Source: an uncultured Oscillibacter sp. (lineage in GTDB: Bacteria > Bacillota > Clostridia > Oscillospirales > Oscillospiraceae). Taken from it: a stretch of 64,000 nucleotides of DNA. The position numbers and the translations under genes are program-made. The stretch's first letter is position 1; each line of letters starts with the position of its first letter. The DNA lies in NCBI GenBank assembly GCA_910584075.1, contig CAJTZI010000001.1, positions 111,639 to 175,638 on the forward strand, in the 5' to 3' direction. The notes under the pieces were generated by a model, which saw only the letters and a list, made by a program, of their open reading frames with translations, was not told where the DNA came from and ran no database searches. This document shows, one piece after another, positions 33,630 to 42,308 of this stretch.

Positions 33630-34142
33630 GTGCTGGCACGCAACGAGACAATTTTCAAATGGTTTCTCTATTCCGCCGCCGCCGTGCTGTGCCTGACGGT
33701 GCAGGGCGCCGTTCTCCAGCGCTTCACCCTCTGGGGCGTCATCCCCTTTGTCTGCCCGCTGCTGGCGTCCATTCCCGCCACCTGGGAGAGTCCCGCCGCC
33801 GGCACGGTCTTTTCCCTGGCGGTGGGCGTGACCTGCGACCTGCTGCTGCCGGCCCCCATCCCCTGCTTTTACACGCTGGTCTTCCCCCTGGCGGGGCTCT
33901 TCTCCTCCCTGCTCTCCCACAGCATCCTGCGTCCCGGATTTCTCTGCTCCCTTGCCGCCGCCGCCATCGCTTTCGCCCTGACGGACTGCTTTGCCTGCTT
34001 CGTTTTGTGGAGCCGGGGCAAGGCCGCCTGGGAGGCCGGGGCCTTTGTGGCCCTGCGGGAGTTCTGCGTCACCCTGCCCTGGAGTGTCCCCGTGACGCTG
34101 CTGTTCCGCGCGGTATTCCGCCGCACCCATCCTGACGACTAG
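33630..34142 (+). CDS. mreD: Rod-shape-determining protein MreD
   Basis: 170 residues with five to six hydrophobic segments filling the protein (WFLYSAAAVLCLTVQGAVLQ, FVCPLLASIPATWESPAAGT, LAVGVTCDLLLPAPIPCFYT, TLVFPLAGLFSSLLSHSILR). The fit to MreD is by length, topology, the GLxxDLL-like VGVTCDLLLP motif and position between mreC and PBP2; the family is poorly conserved in sequence. The start is GTG 33630, with GAGAGGA about 10 nt upstream. A CCCCGC-GAA-GCGGGG hairpin lies between mreC and this gene. The following 288 bp hold no gene. Confidence 0.85.
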   Translation: MLARNETIFKWFLYSAAAVLCLTVQGAVLQRFTLWGVIPFVCPLLASIPATWESPAAGTVFSLAVGVTCDLLLPAPIPCFYTLVFPLAGLFSSLLSHSILRPGFLCSLAAAAIAFALTDCFACFVLWSRGKAAWEAGAFVALREFCVTLPWSVPVTLLFRAVFRRTHPDD

Positions 34143-34430
34143 GCCCTGTTTGAACAATGTCAAAACGCATAAACAGCGTATCTTTTTTTACTGTGCCGCG
34201 TTAAAACTTTTGAAATACACAAAGTATTCCTGCAAATGTTTGCCCCGCCCAGCGAAAAATCTCTCGCCGTTGGACATTCTGACATTTTTCAAGCAAGGCC
34301 CAGGCGGTCCGCCGCGGCCGGCGGAGGCGTTCCTCCCGCCGGAAAACATTTTTTCAAAAGCACAGTTTACCTTTCAAAAAGGTCCTCACAGTCATAATCG
34401 CAAATTGGAGTTTTCATATGAGGAGTTCCC

Positions 34431-36689
34431 ATGGATCAACACGAATCCCGTAATTTCCGCCTCTACTTTCTGGGGGCCTTTCTGGTTGCCGTTCTGCTGG
34501 TCTACCTGGGCGTTTTATACAGCGTCCAGGTGGTCCACCACCAGGACTACGCCACCCGGTCTCTTCACTCCATTCCCCGTGCGGAGACGGTGGAGGCCTC
34601 CCGGGGCATCATCACCGACCGGAACGGCCGGGCCCTGGTAACCAACCGCTCCACCTACAACCTGACCTTTGACCCCAGCCTTTTGAAGGAGGGCGAGGAC
34701 CAGAACGAAGCCATCCTCCGGCTCATCCAGCTGTGTCAGGCCAACGGCGTGGACTGGATTGAGAACCTGCCCGTCTCCCGCCAGCTGCCCTATACCTACA
34801 CCCTAGACCAGCTGGGGGACCCGGTGCTCAAAAGCCGCTTTCTCTCCTACCTCAAGGACCTGAAGTCCTCCCGGGAGGCCCTGACCGCCTATCTCCTCCG
34901 GCACCCGGAGACGGTGGCCCCCCGGAGCGAGGATGACCCGCCCCTGCCGGAGCTCCCGGAGCCCGAAGGCGAGCTGACGGAGGAGCAGGAGGCTGCGCGG
35001 CAGCGGCAGCTGGGGGGGGAACTGCTGAAACTCCTCTCCACCAAGCACCTCACCGCCGGCCTCCTCACCGGCGCGGGCATCACTCCCCAGACCCTGCTGG
35101 AGTGGATGCGGGAGGATTTTGAACTGGCCCCCTCCCTCTCCCTGGGAGAGGCCCGGCTGGTGCTGGGTATCCAGTACGAGCTGTACCTCCGCCGGCTGGT
35201 CAACACCGTGGCCTACATTCTGGCAGAGGACATCGACATGGAGTTCATCTCCCTGATCAATGACGGCGGCTATTCCGGCGCCAAGGTCATCAGCTCCTAT
35301 GCCCGGGAGATCCAGACCTCCTCCGCCTCCCATATCCTTGGCATGGTGGGCCCCATCTACGCCGAGGATGACCTGGAGGCCCTGCGGGCCAAGGGATACA
35401 ACGGTGACGACACCATTGGCCGCTCCGGCGCGGAGGCCGCCTTTGAGGACTACCTCCGGGGCACCGACGGGCGGCGGGTGGTCTCCGTCAACAGCGACGG
35501 CAAGATCACCGGCGAGTACTACACCAAAGACCCCAAGCCCGGCAGCAACGTGGAGCTGACCATCGACCTGAAGTTCCAGCAGGCGGCGGAGGAGGCCCTG
35601 GCCGCCACCGTCTCCGCCATGAGCGAAAAGGACGGCAACACCACCCGGGGCGCGGGGCTGGCCGTGGTAAAGGTGGGCACCGGCGAGGTGCTGGCCCTGG
35701 TGTCCTATCCCACCTACGACCTCTCCGCCTATATTCAGGACAGCAACTACCGGGCCAAGCTGAACACCGATGAATCCCGCCCCCTGATGAACCGGGCCAC
35801 CACCGGCCGCTACTCCCCCGGCTCCACCTACAAGCCCATGATCGCCGTGGCGGCCCTGGAGGAGGGCGTGGTGACGCTGACGGAAAAAATCCTGGACACC
35901 GGCTACTGGCGCTATCCGGACATTGTCGCCGGCACCGGCGAGTGGGGCTGGTGGTGCTGGAACCGGGGCGGTCACGGACGGCTCAACGTCACCCAGGCCG
36001 TCACCGCCTCCTGCAACACCTTCTTTTACGAGATGGGTTACCGTCTGGGGATCGAGAAGATTGAGGAATACGCCGACGCCTTCGGCTTTGGAAAGAGCAC
36101 CGGCATCGAGATCGGCGACAATCCCGGTCTTGTGGCAGGTCCGGAGGAAAAGGAGGCCAGGGGTGAGATCTGGTACGGCGGCGACACCGTCCAGGCCGCC
36201 ATCGGCCAGGGCCACAACCTCTTCACCCCCCTCCAGATCGCCAACTACATGGCCACCCTGGTCTCCGGCGGTGAGCACTACGACGCTCATCTGTTGAAAA
36301 CCGCCAAGACCTATGACAATTCCCAGGTAGTGGCGGCAGGCAATCAGGCGCCCACCAATGTCATTCCCATCAGCGAGAACACGCTGGACGCCGTGAAAAC
36401 CGGCATGCACAACCTCACTAAGACCACCCTGGCCCCCTATTTCAGCAGCTGCGTGGTCTCCGCCGGCGCCAAAACCGGCACCGCCCAGCTGGGCGCCAAT
36501 ATCACCAACAACGGCGTGTTCGTCTGCTTCGCCCCCTACGAGGATCCGGAGATCGCCGTCGCCCTGGTCATCGAGCAGGGCAACTCCGGCGCCCGCCTGG
36601 CCTCCACCGCCGTGGAGGTAATCAACGCCTACTTCACCCCCGACGAGGCGGAGACCGTCATTACCGGGGAGAACCAGCTTCTCCCCTGA
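34431..36689 (+). CDS. mrdA: Penicillin-binding protein 2 (class B transpeptidase)
   Basis: 752 residues. An N-terminal membrane helix (FRLYFLGAFLVAVLLVYLGV) is followed by the dimerisation domain (RAETVEASRGIITDRNGRAL). The domain has an inserted hydrophilic, Glu/Pro-rich region at about 160-200. The transpeptidase domain follows with SxxK as SPGSTYKPMIA, SxN as SCNTFFYEMGYRLG and KTG as GAKTGTAQLG. It crosslinks lateral wall peptidoglycan with MreC/MreD and RodA. ATG 34431 with TGAGGAG 7 nt upstream. The length exceeds E. coli PBP2 because of the insertion near residue 170. A CCCCTGA/TCAGGGG inverted repeat around the stop could be a weak terminator. Confidence 0.95.
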   Translation: MDQHESRNFRLYFLGAFLVAVLLVYLGVLYSVQVVHHQDYATRSLHSIPRAETVEASRGIITDRNGRALVTNRSTYNLTFDPSLLKEGEDQNEAILRLIQLCQANGVDWIENLPVSRQLPYTYTLDQLGDPVLKSRFLSYLKDLKSSREALTAYLLRHPETVAPRSEDDPPLPELPEPEGELTEEQEAARQRQLGGELLKLLSTKHLTAGLLTGAGITPQTLLEWMREDFELAPSLSLGEARLVLGIQYELYLRRLVNTVAYILAEDIDMEFISLINDGGYSGAKVISSYAREIQTSSASHILGMVGPIYAEDDLEALRAKGYNGDDTIGRSGAEAAFEDYLRGTDGRRVVSVNSDGKITGEYYTKDPKPGSNVELTIDLKFQQAAEEALAATVSAMSEKDGNTTRGAGLAVVKVGTGEVLALVSYPTYDLSAYIQDSNYRAKLNTDESRPLMNRATTGRYSPGSTYKPMIAVAALEEGVVTLTEKILDTGYWRYPDIVAGTGEWGWWCWNRGGHGRLNVTQAVTASCNTFFYEMGYRLGIEKIEEYADAFGFGKSTGIEIGDNPGLVAGPEEKEARGEIWYGGDTVQAAIGQGHNLFTPLQIANYMATLVSGGEHYDAHLLKTAKTYDNSQVVAAGNQAPTNVIPISENTLDAVKTGMHNLTKTTLAPYFSSCVVSAGAKTGTAQLGANITNNGVFVCFAPYEDPEIAVALVIEQGNSGARLASTAVEVINAYFTPDEAETVITGENQLLP

Positions 36690-36765
36690 GCCTATCCCCG
36701 CACTTTGACAATTCAGGGGCCTTTTCGCGTCCTGTTCCATTCTGAATCGAGGAGTTTGTTTTTCC

Positions 36766-38649
36766 ATGAGTGAACCCTTTGTCTTTGACCCCCGCCACAG
36801 TCTCTGCAAGACGCCCTTCGGCGCCGTCCCCTGCGGCGGGAGCGTGACCTTCCACTGCCGTCCTCTGGCCTCCGATCACTTCGACCACTGCGCCGTTGTT
36901 CTCCTGGGGGAATTCTCCGGGGCGGAGGCCCACCTGGAGCTCTCCTGCGAGGGCCCGGAGGGAGAACGGGTCCGATTTTCCGGCGTGGTCACCGCTCCCT
37001 CAGAGGCGGATCTCATCTGGTACCACTTCCGCTTCTGGCGGGATGACGGCTCCGGCTGCATCCTGGACTCCACCGGCTACCGCGCCGACGGTCTGGTGGA
37101 GCCCTGGCAGCTGACGGTTTACGAGGAAACCCCCACGCCCCAATGGTTTGGTTTCGGCATATCTTACCAAATTTTTCCTGATCGCTTCTGCCGTCTCTCT
37201 CTTCCAGACCCCGCCGGCATGGTGGGAGACCGCTGGGTCCATGAGAACTGGGCCGACGCGCCGGAGTGGCGGCCCGACCCGGACGGGGAGGTGCGGAACC
37301 GGGATTTCTTCGGCGGCTCTCTGGCGGGCATCACCTCCAAGCTCCCCTACCTGGCGGGCCTGGGCGTATCCACCCTGTACCTCTGTCCCATCTTCGAGTC
37401 CGCCTCCAACCACCGCTACAACACGGCGGACTACGCCAAAATCGACCCCATGCTGGGGACGGAGGAGGACTTCCGCTCCCTGTGCACCCAGGCCGGAGAG
37501 CTGGGGATCCGGGTGATTCTGGACGGCGTGTTCAATCACACCGGCTCCCAGAGCCTCTATTTCAATGCGGACGGGTTCTACCCCACGGTGGGCGCGGCTC
37601 AGAGCCAGGACAGCCCCTACGCCGGCTGGTTTTCCTTCCACCCATGGCCCACGGATTATGACGCCTGGTGGGGCATCCGCACCCTGCCCGCCGTCCGGGA
37701 GGAGAGCCCCTCTTATATTGACTACATGGTGGAGGGAAATCACTCCATCATCCGCCGCTGGCTTCGGGCCGGAGCCAGCGGCTGGCGGCTGGACGTGGCC
37801 GACGAGCTGCCGGACTGGTTCATTGAGAAAATTCGCTCCGTCATGGACCGGGACTTTCCCGACGCCTTTCTCCTGGGGGAGGTCTGGGAGGACGCCAGCA
37901 CCAAGGTGGCCTACTCCCGGCGGCGGCGGTACCTGCTGGGCCGGGAGCTCCACGGCGTAATGAACTACCCCTTCCGCACCTCTTTGCTGGAGTATCTGCG
38001 GCAGGAGCGGGCGGAGCACTTTCAGGACGCCATGGAGACCCTGCGGGAGAACTATCCCCCTGCGGCCTTCTACTCCGCCATGAATTTCCTGGGCACCCAC
38101 GACACTCCCCGGGTGCTGACGGTGCTGGGAGCCGATGTCCTGCTGGAGAGCCGGGAGGCCCGGGCCTGCTACCGTCTCTCCCCCGGTGAGCGGGACCGGG
38201 GGCTCCGCCGCCTGCGGCTGGCCGCCCTGGTCCTCTTCACCTTTCCCGGGGCCCCCACGGTATACTACGGCGACGAGGCCGGAATGGAGGGCTTTGAAGA
38301 CCCCTTCAACCGGGGAACCTATCCCTGGGGCGGTGAAGATCAGAACCTGCTGGGCTGGTTCCGGGTTCTGGGCCGCCTGCGGCGGGACCGGGCACCCCTG
38401 CGGACCGGCGGCCTCCGCTGGCTCCACGCCGCAGGACCCCTGCTGGCCTTTGCACGGGAGACGGAGACGGAGGTGCTGACTACGGTGGTCAACGCCTCTT
38501 TGGAAGATCAGCATCTCACCCTCCCCTGGTCCTGCGGTCCGGCAGAGGACCTGCTCACCGCCCGGCGGTTCTCCCCGGCGGAGGGAGGGCTGGAGCTGTC
38601 CCTTCCGCCCCTCAGCGGTCTTCTGCTGGCGGACGCATCCGAACACTGA
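36766..38649 (+). CDS. GH13 alpha-amylase-family enzyme (neopullulanase/cyclomaltodextrinase-like)
   Basis: 627 residues without signal peptide, so cytoplasmic. An N-terminal CBM34-like beta domain (about 1-125) precedes the GH13 barrel: GISYQIFPDRFCRLSL, GVSTLYLCPIFESASNHRYN, region I DGVFNHTG, region II GWRLDVADE (nucleophile Asp), region III LLGEVWED (acid/base Glu) and region IV NFLGTHDTPR. The C-terminus is a short beta domain. This layout fits intracellular maltodextrin/cyclodextrin hydrolases. ATG 36766; GAGGAG lies upstream at about 36750. It is flanked by PBP2 and the parAB region, with no sugar transporter beside it. The exact glucan specificity is undetermined. Confidence 0.93.
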   Translation: MSEPFVFDPRHSLCKTPFGAVPCGGSVTFHCRPLASDHFDHCAVVLLGEFSGAEAHLELSCEGPEGERVRFSGVVTAPSEADLIWYHFRFWRDDGSGCILDSTGYRADGLVEPWQLTVYEETPTPQWFGFGISYQIFPDRFCRLSLPDPAGMVGDRWVHENWADAPEWRPDPDGEVRNRDFFGGSLAGITSKLPYLAGLGVSTLYLCPIFESASNHRYNTADYAKIDPMLGTEEDFRSLCTQAGELGIRVILDGVFNHTGSQSLYFNADGFYPTVGAAQSQDSPYAGWFSFHPWPTDYDAWWGIRTLPAVREESPSYIDYMVEGNHSIIRRWLRAGASGWRLDVADELPDWFIEKIRSVMDRDFPDAFLLGEVWEDASTKVAYSRRRRYLLGRELHGVMNYPFRTSLLEYLRQERAEHFQDAMETLRENYPPAAFYSAMNFLGTHDTPRVLTVLGADVLLESREARACYRLSPGERDRGLRRLRLAALVLFTFPGAPTVYYGDEAGMEGFEDPFNRGTYPWGGEDQNLLGWFRVLGRLRRDRAPLRTGGLRWLHAAGPLLAFARETETEVLTTVVNASLEDQHLTLPWSCGPAEDLLTARRFSPAEGGLELSLPPLSGLLLADASEH

Positions 38650-38653
38650 CCTG

Positions 38654-38691
38654 GGCGGCGGCCCTGAGACCTGGGTCTCAGGGCCGCCGCC
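38654..38691 (+). terminator. Hairpin after the GH13 gene
   Basis: A perfect 16-bp stem (38654-38669 with 38676-38691) with a 6-nt loop starts 5 bp after the stop codon. It abuts the parS site; the GATTGTTTC following is a poor T-tract. Confidence 0.7.
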
Positions 38692-38694
38692 GAT

Positions 38695-38710
38695 TGTTTC
38701 ACGTGAAACA
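38695..38710. promoter_or_regulatory. parS centromere site 1
   Basis: TGTTTCACGTGAAACA, a perfect 16-bp match to the chromosomal parS consensus bound by ParB (Spo0J). It lies about 190 bp upstream of parA. Confidence 0.97.
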
Positions 38711-38787
38711 TTCTCTTTTCCCCTGAGCCTACCCGGAAACACAGCTCCCTGATTTTCAAATTTATATCATATTTTGCATATTTAACC

Positions 38788-38816
38788 TTGCAAGGGATGT
38801 CCTCCCCTGTTATAAT
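38788..38816 (+). promoter_or_regulatory. Promoter of parA
   Basis: TTGCAA (38788-38793), 17-bp spacer, TATAAT (38811-38816), 85 bp upstream of the parA GTG. Confidence 0.8.
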
Positions 38817-38900
38817 GTTTTCGTATAAGACCCCGCCCATCTCTTGGCGGCGGGCACAAACAGGCGCAGCCCGCCTGGAGTTTGGAAAGTAGGTGCCTCC

Positions 38901-39659
38901 GTGGCAAAAATTATCGCAATCGTCAATCAAAAGGGCGGAGTTGGTAAGACCACCACCTGTGTGAATCTCTCCGCCGCCCTTACCGAAGCGGGGAAAAAAA
39001 TACTGCTGTGCGACTTTGATCCCCAAGCCAACTCCACCTCCGGCATGGGAGTGGACAAGACCGTCTCCAAGGGGATCTACGACGTGCTGATCGGGGAGAT
39101 CCCCGCCGAATCCGCCCTGGTACATACCAGATACGGCGATGTGCTGCCCTCCAACAAGGCTCTGGCAGGGGCGGGCATTGAGATGATCGGTATGGAGCGC
39201 CGGGAATTTTTGCTGCGGGAGGCTCTGCATCAGGTCAGCGACCGCTATGACTATCTGTTTATTGACTGCCCTCCCTCCCTGGAGCTGCTGACTGTAAACG
39301 CCCTTTGCGCTGCCGACGCCATTCTGGTGCCGGTTCAGGGGGAGTACTTCGCCCTGGAGGGTCTCAGCGACCTAATGAACACCGTCCGTATTGTCCGCCG
39401 CTCCCTGAATCCCCGGCTGGAGATGGAGGGCGTGCTGCTGACCATGTTTGACGGGCGGACCAATCTCTCCCTCCAGGTGGCGGAGGAGGTCAAGCACTAC
39501 TTCCCCGGCAAGGTGTACGCCACCGTCATTCCCCGGAACGTCCGCCTCTCCGAGGCCCCCAGCCACGGAAAACCCATCAGCGCCTACGACCGCACCTCCC
39601 GGGGGGCGGAGTCCTACGCGGCGCTGGCGGCGGAGTTTTTGAAAAAGCAGGGCGCGTAA
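38901..39659 (+). CDS. parA: Chromosome-partitioning ATPase ParA (Soj)
   Basis: 252 residues, standard Soj length. It starts AKIIAIVNQKGGVGKTTTCV with the deviant Walker A KGGVGKTT, then Walker A' LCDFDPQANSTSGMG and Walker B FIDCPPSLELLTVNAL. The C-terminal RLSEAPSHGKPISAYD is typical of Soj. ParA binds DNA nonspecifically as an ATP dimer and works with ParB-parS in origin segregation. The start is GTG 38901 with AAAGTAGG 7 nt upstream; an in-frame ATG upstream (38844) is rejected because it would add a non-homologous leader. parB follows after 24 bp. Confidence 0.97.
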   Translation: MAKIIAIVNQKGGVGKTTTCVNLSAALTEAGKKILLCDFDPQANSTSGMGVDKTVSKGIYDVLIGEIPAESALVHTRYGDVLPSNKALAGAGIEMIGMERREFLLREALHQVSDRYDYLFIDCPPSLELLTVNALCAADAILVPVQGEYFALEGLSDLMNTVRIVRRSLNPRLEMEGVLLTMFDGRTNLSLQVAEEVKHYFPGKVYATVIPRNVRLSEAPSHGKPISAYDRTSRGAESYAALAAEFLKKQGA

Positions 39660-39683
39660 GCGTCCTTTTGAAAGGAGCACCAC

Positions 39684-40589
39684 ATGGCATCCAAAAAGCC
39701 CACCGGCCTCGGCCGGGGCCTCGGCGCCCTGCTGGGCGACGATGTATTGAAAACCGAATCCACCGGCAGTCTGTCTCTGCCCATCTCCCAGGTGGAGACC
39801 TGCTCCTCCCAGCCCCGGAAGCTCTTTGACGAGGAGGCGCTGGCGGAGCTGGCGGACTCCATCCGGGAGCACGGCATTATTCAGCCCCTGACGGTGCGCA
39901 AGCTCTCCTCCGGCTACTATCAGATCATCGCCGGGGAGCGGCGCTGGCGGGCCGCCCGGCTGGCGGGCCTCCAGGAGGTCCCCGCCATTGTCATCGAGGC
40001 GGACGACCGCAAGGCCGCGGAGCTGGCTATGATCGAAAACCTCCAGCGAGAGGATTTGAACCCCATGGAGGAGGCCGCCGGCTTCCAGGCCCTTATGGAA
40101 AACTACCATATGACCCAGGAGGAGGCGGCTCAGCGGGTGGGAAAATCCCGCAGCGCCGTGGCCAACGCCCTGCGCCTGCTGGGTCTGACCCCCTCCGTCC
40201 GGGAGATGGTGGAGCTGGGAAAGCTCTCCGCCGGCCACGCCCGGGCCCTGCTTCCCCTCTCCCCTGTCGTACAGGAGAGCACCGCCGCCATGGTGGTCCT
40301 CCAGGAGCTGTCTGTCCGGGAGACGGAGCGGCTGGCCAAGAAAATGGGGAAACAGCCCCCCGTTGAGCCGGACCCCGTGGGAGGGAAAAAACCTCCCATG
40401 GACGTGGACTACACCGCCGAGGCCCAGAAGGACCTCTCCTCCCGGCTGGGACGGGGCGTGAAGATTGTCACAGGCCGGAAGAAGGGACGCATTGAGCTGG
40501 AGTACTACGGCGTGGACGATCTTAACGACCTGCTGGACGCCCTGGCTCTCATCCGGGTGAAAAAAGCGGGGAAAGGACCGGAGGCATGA
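39684..40589 (+). CDS. parB: Chromosome-partitioning protein ParB (Spo0J)
   Basis: 301 residues. The lysine-rich, glycine-rich N-terminus (MASKKPTGLGRGLGALLGDD) is the ParA-stimulating peptide. The CTP-binding domain carries QPRKLFDEEALAELADSIRE, GERRWRAARLAGL and ENLQREDLNPMEEAAGFQAL. The HTH (MTQEEAAQRVGKSRSAVANA) binds parS, and a C-terminal dimerisation domain ends the protein. Two perfect parS sites, 1 kb upstream and 1.7 kb downstream, are its likely targets. ATG 39684 with GAAAGGAG 7 nt upstream. The stop overlaps the start of the next gene. Confidence 0.97.
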   Translation: MASKKPTGLGRGLGALLGDDVLKTESTGSLSLPISQVETCSSQPRKLFDEEALAELADSIREHGIIQPLTVRKLSSGYYQIIAGERRWRAARLAGLQEVPAIVIEADDRKAAELAMIENLQREDLNPMEEAAGFQALMENYHMTQEEAAQRVGKSRSAVANALRLLGLTPSVREMVELGKLSAGHARALLPLSPVVQESTAAMVVLQELSVRETERLAKKMGKQPPVEPDPVGGKKPPMDVDYTAEAQKDLSSRLGRGVKIVTGRKKGRIELEYYGVDDLNDLLDALALIRVKKAGKGPEA

Positions 40590-41173
40590 TGCTGGAGCGG
40601 CGCAGCGGCACGGGAGAGCCCGTCTCCCCCCTGACGGAGAAAAACAACCGCTCCGGCGGAAAAAAGCCGGTGATCGTCTATATTCTCGTTCTCTTCGCCG
40701 TGGCCTTTCTGCTGATGATCTGGTCCCTGATCTCTCACCAGCGGAGCAACACCGAGGCCATCGGCCGGCTCCAGGGCTCCGTCTCCGCCATGCAGGAGGT
40801 GCAGGAGCTCCAGGAGCAGGTCATTCAGCTTCAAAAGGAGCTGGCGGAGGTCAAGGAACAGCTGAAACAGGAGCAGGAGGCCGCCGAGACCACCGCTGCT
40901 GCGGCCCAGGATGAAGCCGTCGCGCTTTTGACGGAACGGGACAGCCTGGAGGCGCAGGTCGCCGCCCTGACGGCTCTCTACCGGCTTCAGCAGCTCTACG
41001 CCGCCCGGGACCTGGAGTCCTGCGAGGCGGAGATCAGCGCACTGGGATCCGGGTCCCTTCTGGACAGTCTGGACGCCGTCTCCCGAGAGAGGGACTGGAG
41101 CGTCACGCCGCCGTCGGAGCGGTATCTGGAGCTGAAAGAGGCTGTGAGAGCCCTGGAGGACCAGGCGCCGTGA
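40586..41173 (+). CDS. Membrane-anchored coiled-coil protein downstream of parB
   Basis: 195 residues. A cytoplasmic basic N-terminus, one membrane helix at about residues 28-50 (VIVYILVLFAVAFLLMIWSL) and then an extended coiled coil (about 55-130, EVQELQEQVIQLQKELAEVK) with a globular tail of about 60 residues. ATG 40586 overlaps the parB stop (ATGATG), so it is translationally coupled and may act with the partition system or cell envelope. I do not recognise a named family. The arrangement (N-in, coiled coil outside) resembles division-associated bitopic proteins only superficially. Confidence 0.8.
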   Translation: MMLERRSGTGEPVSPLTEKNNRSGGKKPVIVYILVLFAVAFLLMIWSLISHQRSNTEAIGRLQGSVSAMQEVQELQEQVIQLQKELAEVKEQLKQEQEAAETTAAAAQDEAVALLTERDSLEAQVAALTALYRLQQLYAARDLESCEAEISALGSGSLLDSLDAVSRERDWSVTPPSERYLELKEAVRALEDQAP

Positions 41174-41239
41174 AGAAGTTCCGGAGGCCGGCCTGCCGGC
41201 GACCGCCCGCTGACAGCGGAGAGGTGAAAGGAGGACGCC

Positions 41240-41734
41240 ATGAAATGGCGGAAAGCCCATTGGAGACCCGCAGCCGCTGTCTTAATCCTGCTGCTGGCGT
41301 GGACCCTCTGGTACGCCCGGCCTGTGGACATCTACGGTCTGGGCATGGGCGAGTTAGAGGCCATCAGCGCCGGTGTGATACACAACAAACCCGGCCAGGG
41401 CGTCGATCTCGTCTGGAGCACCGGTGCGGTAGCAGATGACAGCCAGTGGCAGACAGTCCTGAAAGAAGTGGAAGGCCTGCGGTTCCGCCGCCCCCCCGGC
41501 AACCCGATTCGAGAATACCTCCAGGACGGAACCGTCAAAACCGAGCCGGCGGACCGGACCAGTGTCCTTTTCTATTTCGTAGATCAGGACGGCCGGTCCC
41601 TGATGATGGAAATCGGCGCGGGCCGTTCCATCTATACCTCCCCATATACAGACAGCAATCTCCCGATATTCCTCTCCGGCGGAGAGGACGCCGTTCAGGC
41701 TCTGACGGAGCGGTTGCTTCTGATGGAGGAATAA
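41240..41734 (+). CDS. Small membrane-anchored protein of unknown function, intact member of a local family
   Basis: 164 residues. An N-terminal hydrophobic helix (residues 10-25, PAAAVLILLLAWTLWYARPV) anchors a predicted extracytoplasmic domain of about 135 residues containing LKEVEGLRFRRPPGNPIREY and SVLFYFVDQDGRSLMMEIGA. ATG 41240 with GGAGGACGCC upstream. A closely related but frameshifted copy follows 3 bp later, and a distant copy of exactly the same codon length sits at 49966-50460. The family is unknown to me. Position next to parAB and parS may be accidental. Confidence 0.75.
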   Translation: MKWRKAHWRPAAAVLILLLAWTLWYARPVDIYGLGMGELEAISAGVIHNKPGQGVDLVWSTGAVADDSQWQTVLKEVEGLRFRRPPGNPIREYLQDGTVKTEPADRTSVLFYFVDQDGRSLMMEIGAGRSIYTSPYTDSNLPIFLSGGEDAVQALTERLLLMEE

Positions 41735-41736
41735 CC

Positions 41737-42242
41737 ATGAACTGGCTGAAAGCGCATTGGAAGGCCACAGCCGCTGTCTTAATCCTGCTGCTGGCGTGGG
41801 GAAGCTGGTACGCCCGGCCGGTGGACATCTACACTTTGTCACCGGATATCCAAGACCCGGATGAAATACATGTTGATGTCCAGCCAGCCTCTCCCAATAG
41901 GAAGACGGAAAATCGGGGCCTTTGGTCCGGGAGACCCGGAGGGAGATGCGGTGCTGGGGGAGATGGTGGCCCTGCGGTTCCGCCGCTCTCCCTGGAATTT
42001 TTCCCTTCAATTTTTGCACCAGTGGTTCCCCTCAGAGACTGTAATCCTGGAAGAGGATCACTGTATGCGGATTCACGTCCGCTTTCGCCAGGAAAAACCC
42101 CCTGATACTCTGTTCTGGGCAGACAACTGGAACTATGGATCCCCTCTACTCCAACCGGATCCTTATGCTCTGGATGGAGGACAGCCGGGAGACCGGGGCC
42201 GCTCTCTGCGGCACGCTCTGGATACTGCCGGAGAAGTCATAA
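41737..42242 (+). pseudogene. Frameshifted copy of the small membrane-protein gene
   Basis: The first 35 codons nearly repeat the preceding gene (MNWLKAHWKATAAVLILLLA, then WGSWYARPVDIYTLS). Around 41880-41930 the coherent protein sequence moves to another frame (GEMVALRFRRSPWNFSLQFL, matching LRFRRPPGNP of the intact copy). Near 42165 it moves again (LWMEDSRETGAALCGTLW) to a TAA at 42240-42242. Two frame changes within one 506-bp copy imply a dead gene unless sequencing errors are responsible. The stop is 11 bp before the second parS. Confidence 0.7.
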
Positions 42243-42253
42243 CCCGCTTTCAT

Positions 42254-42269
42254 TGTTTCACGTGAAACA
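42254..42269. promoter_or_regulatory. parS centromere site 2
   Basis: A second perfect TGTTTCACGTGAAACA, 1.7 kb downstream of parB and 40 bp before serS. It occurs 3.56 kb from site 1, so the pair brackets parAB. Confidence 0.97.
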
Positions 42270-42308
42270 TTTATAAGATACTGATTTTAATTTTGAGGTG
42301 AACCGACC

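Noticed and set aside
34803..36809. Long open frame antisense to PBP2
   Set aside because: Same antisense artefact; all PBP2 active-site motifs are on the plus strand.
38844..38900. Upstream ATG as parA start
   Set aside because: Adds a non-homologous leader; GTG 38901 with AAAGTAGG matches the Soj N-terminus.
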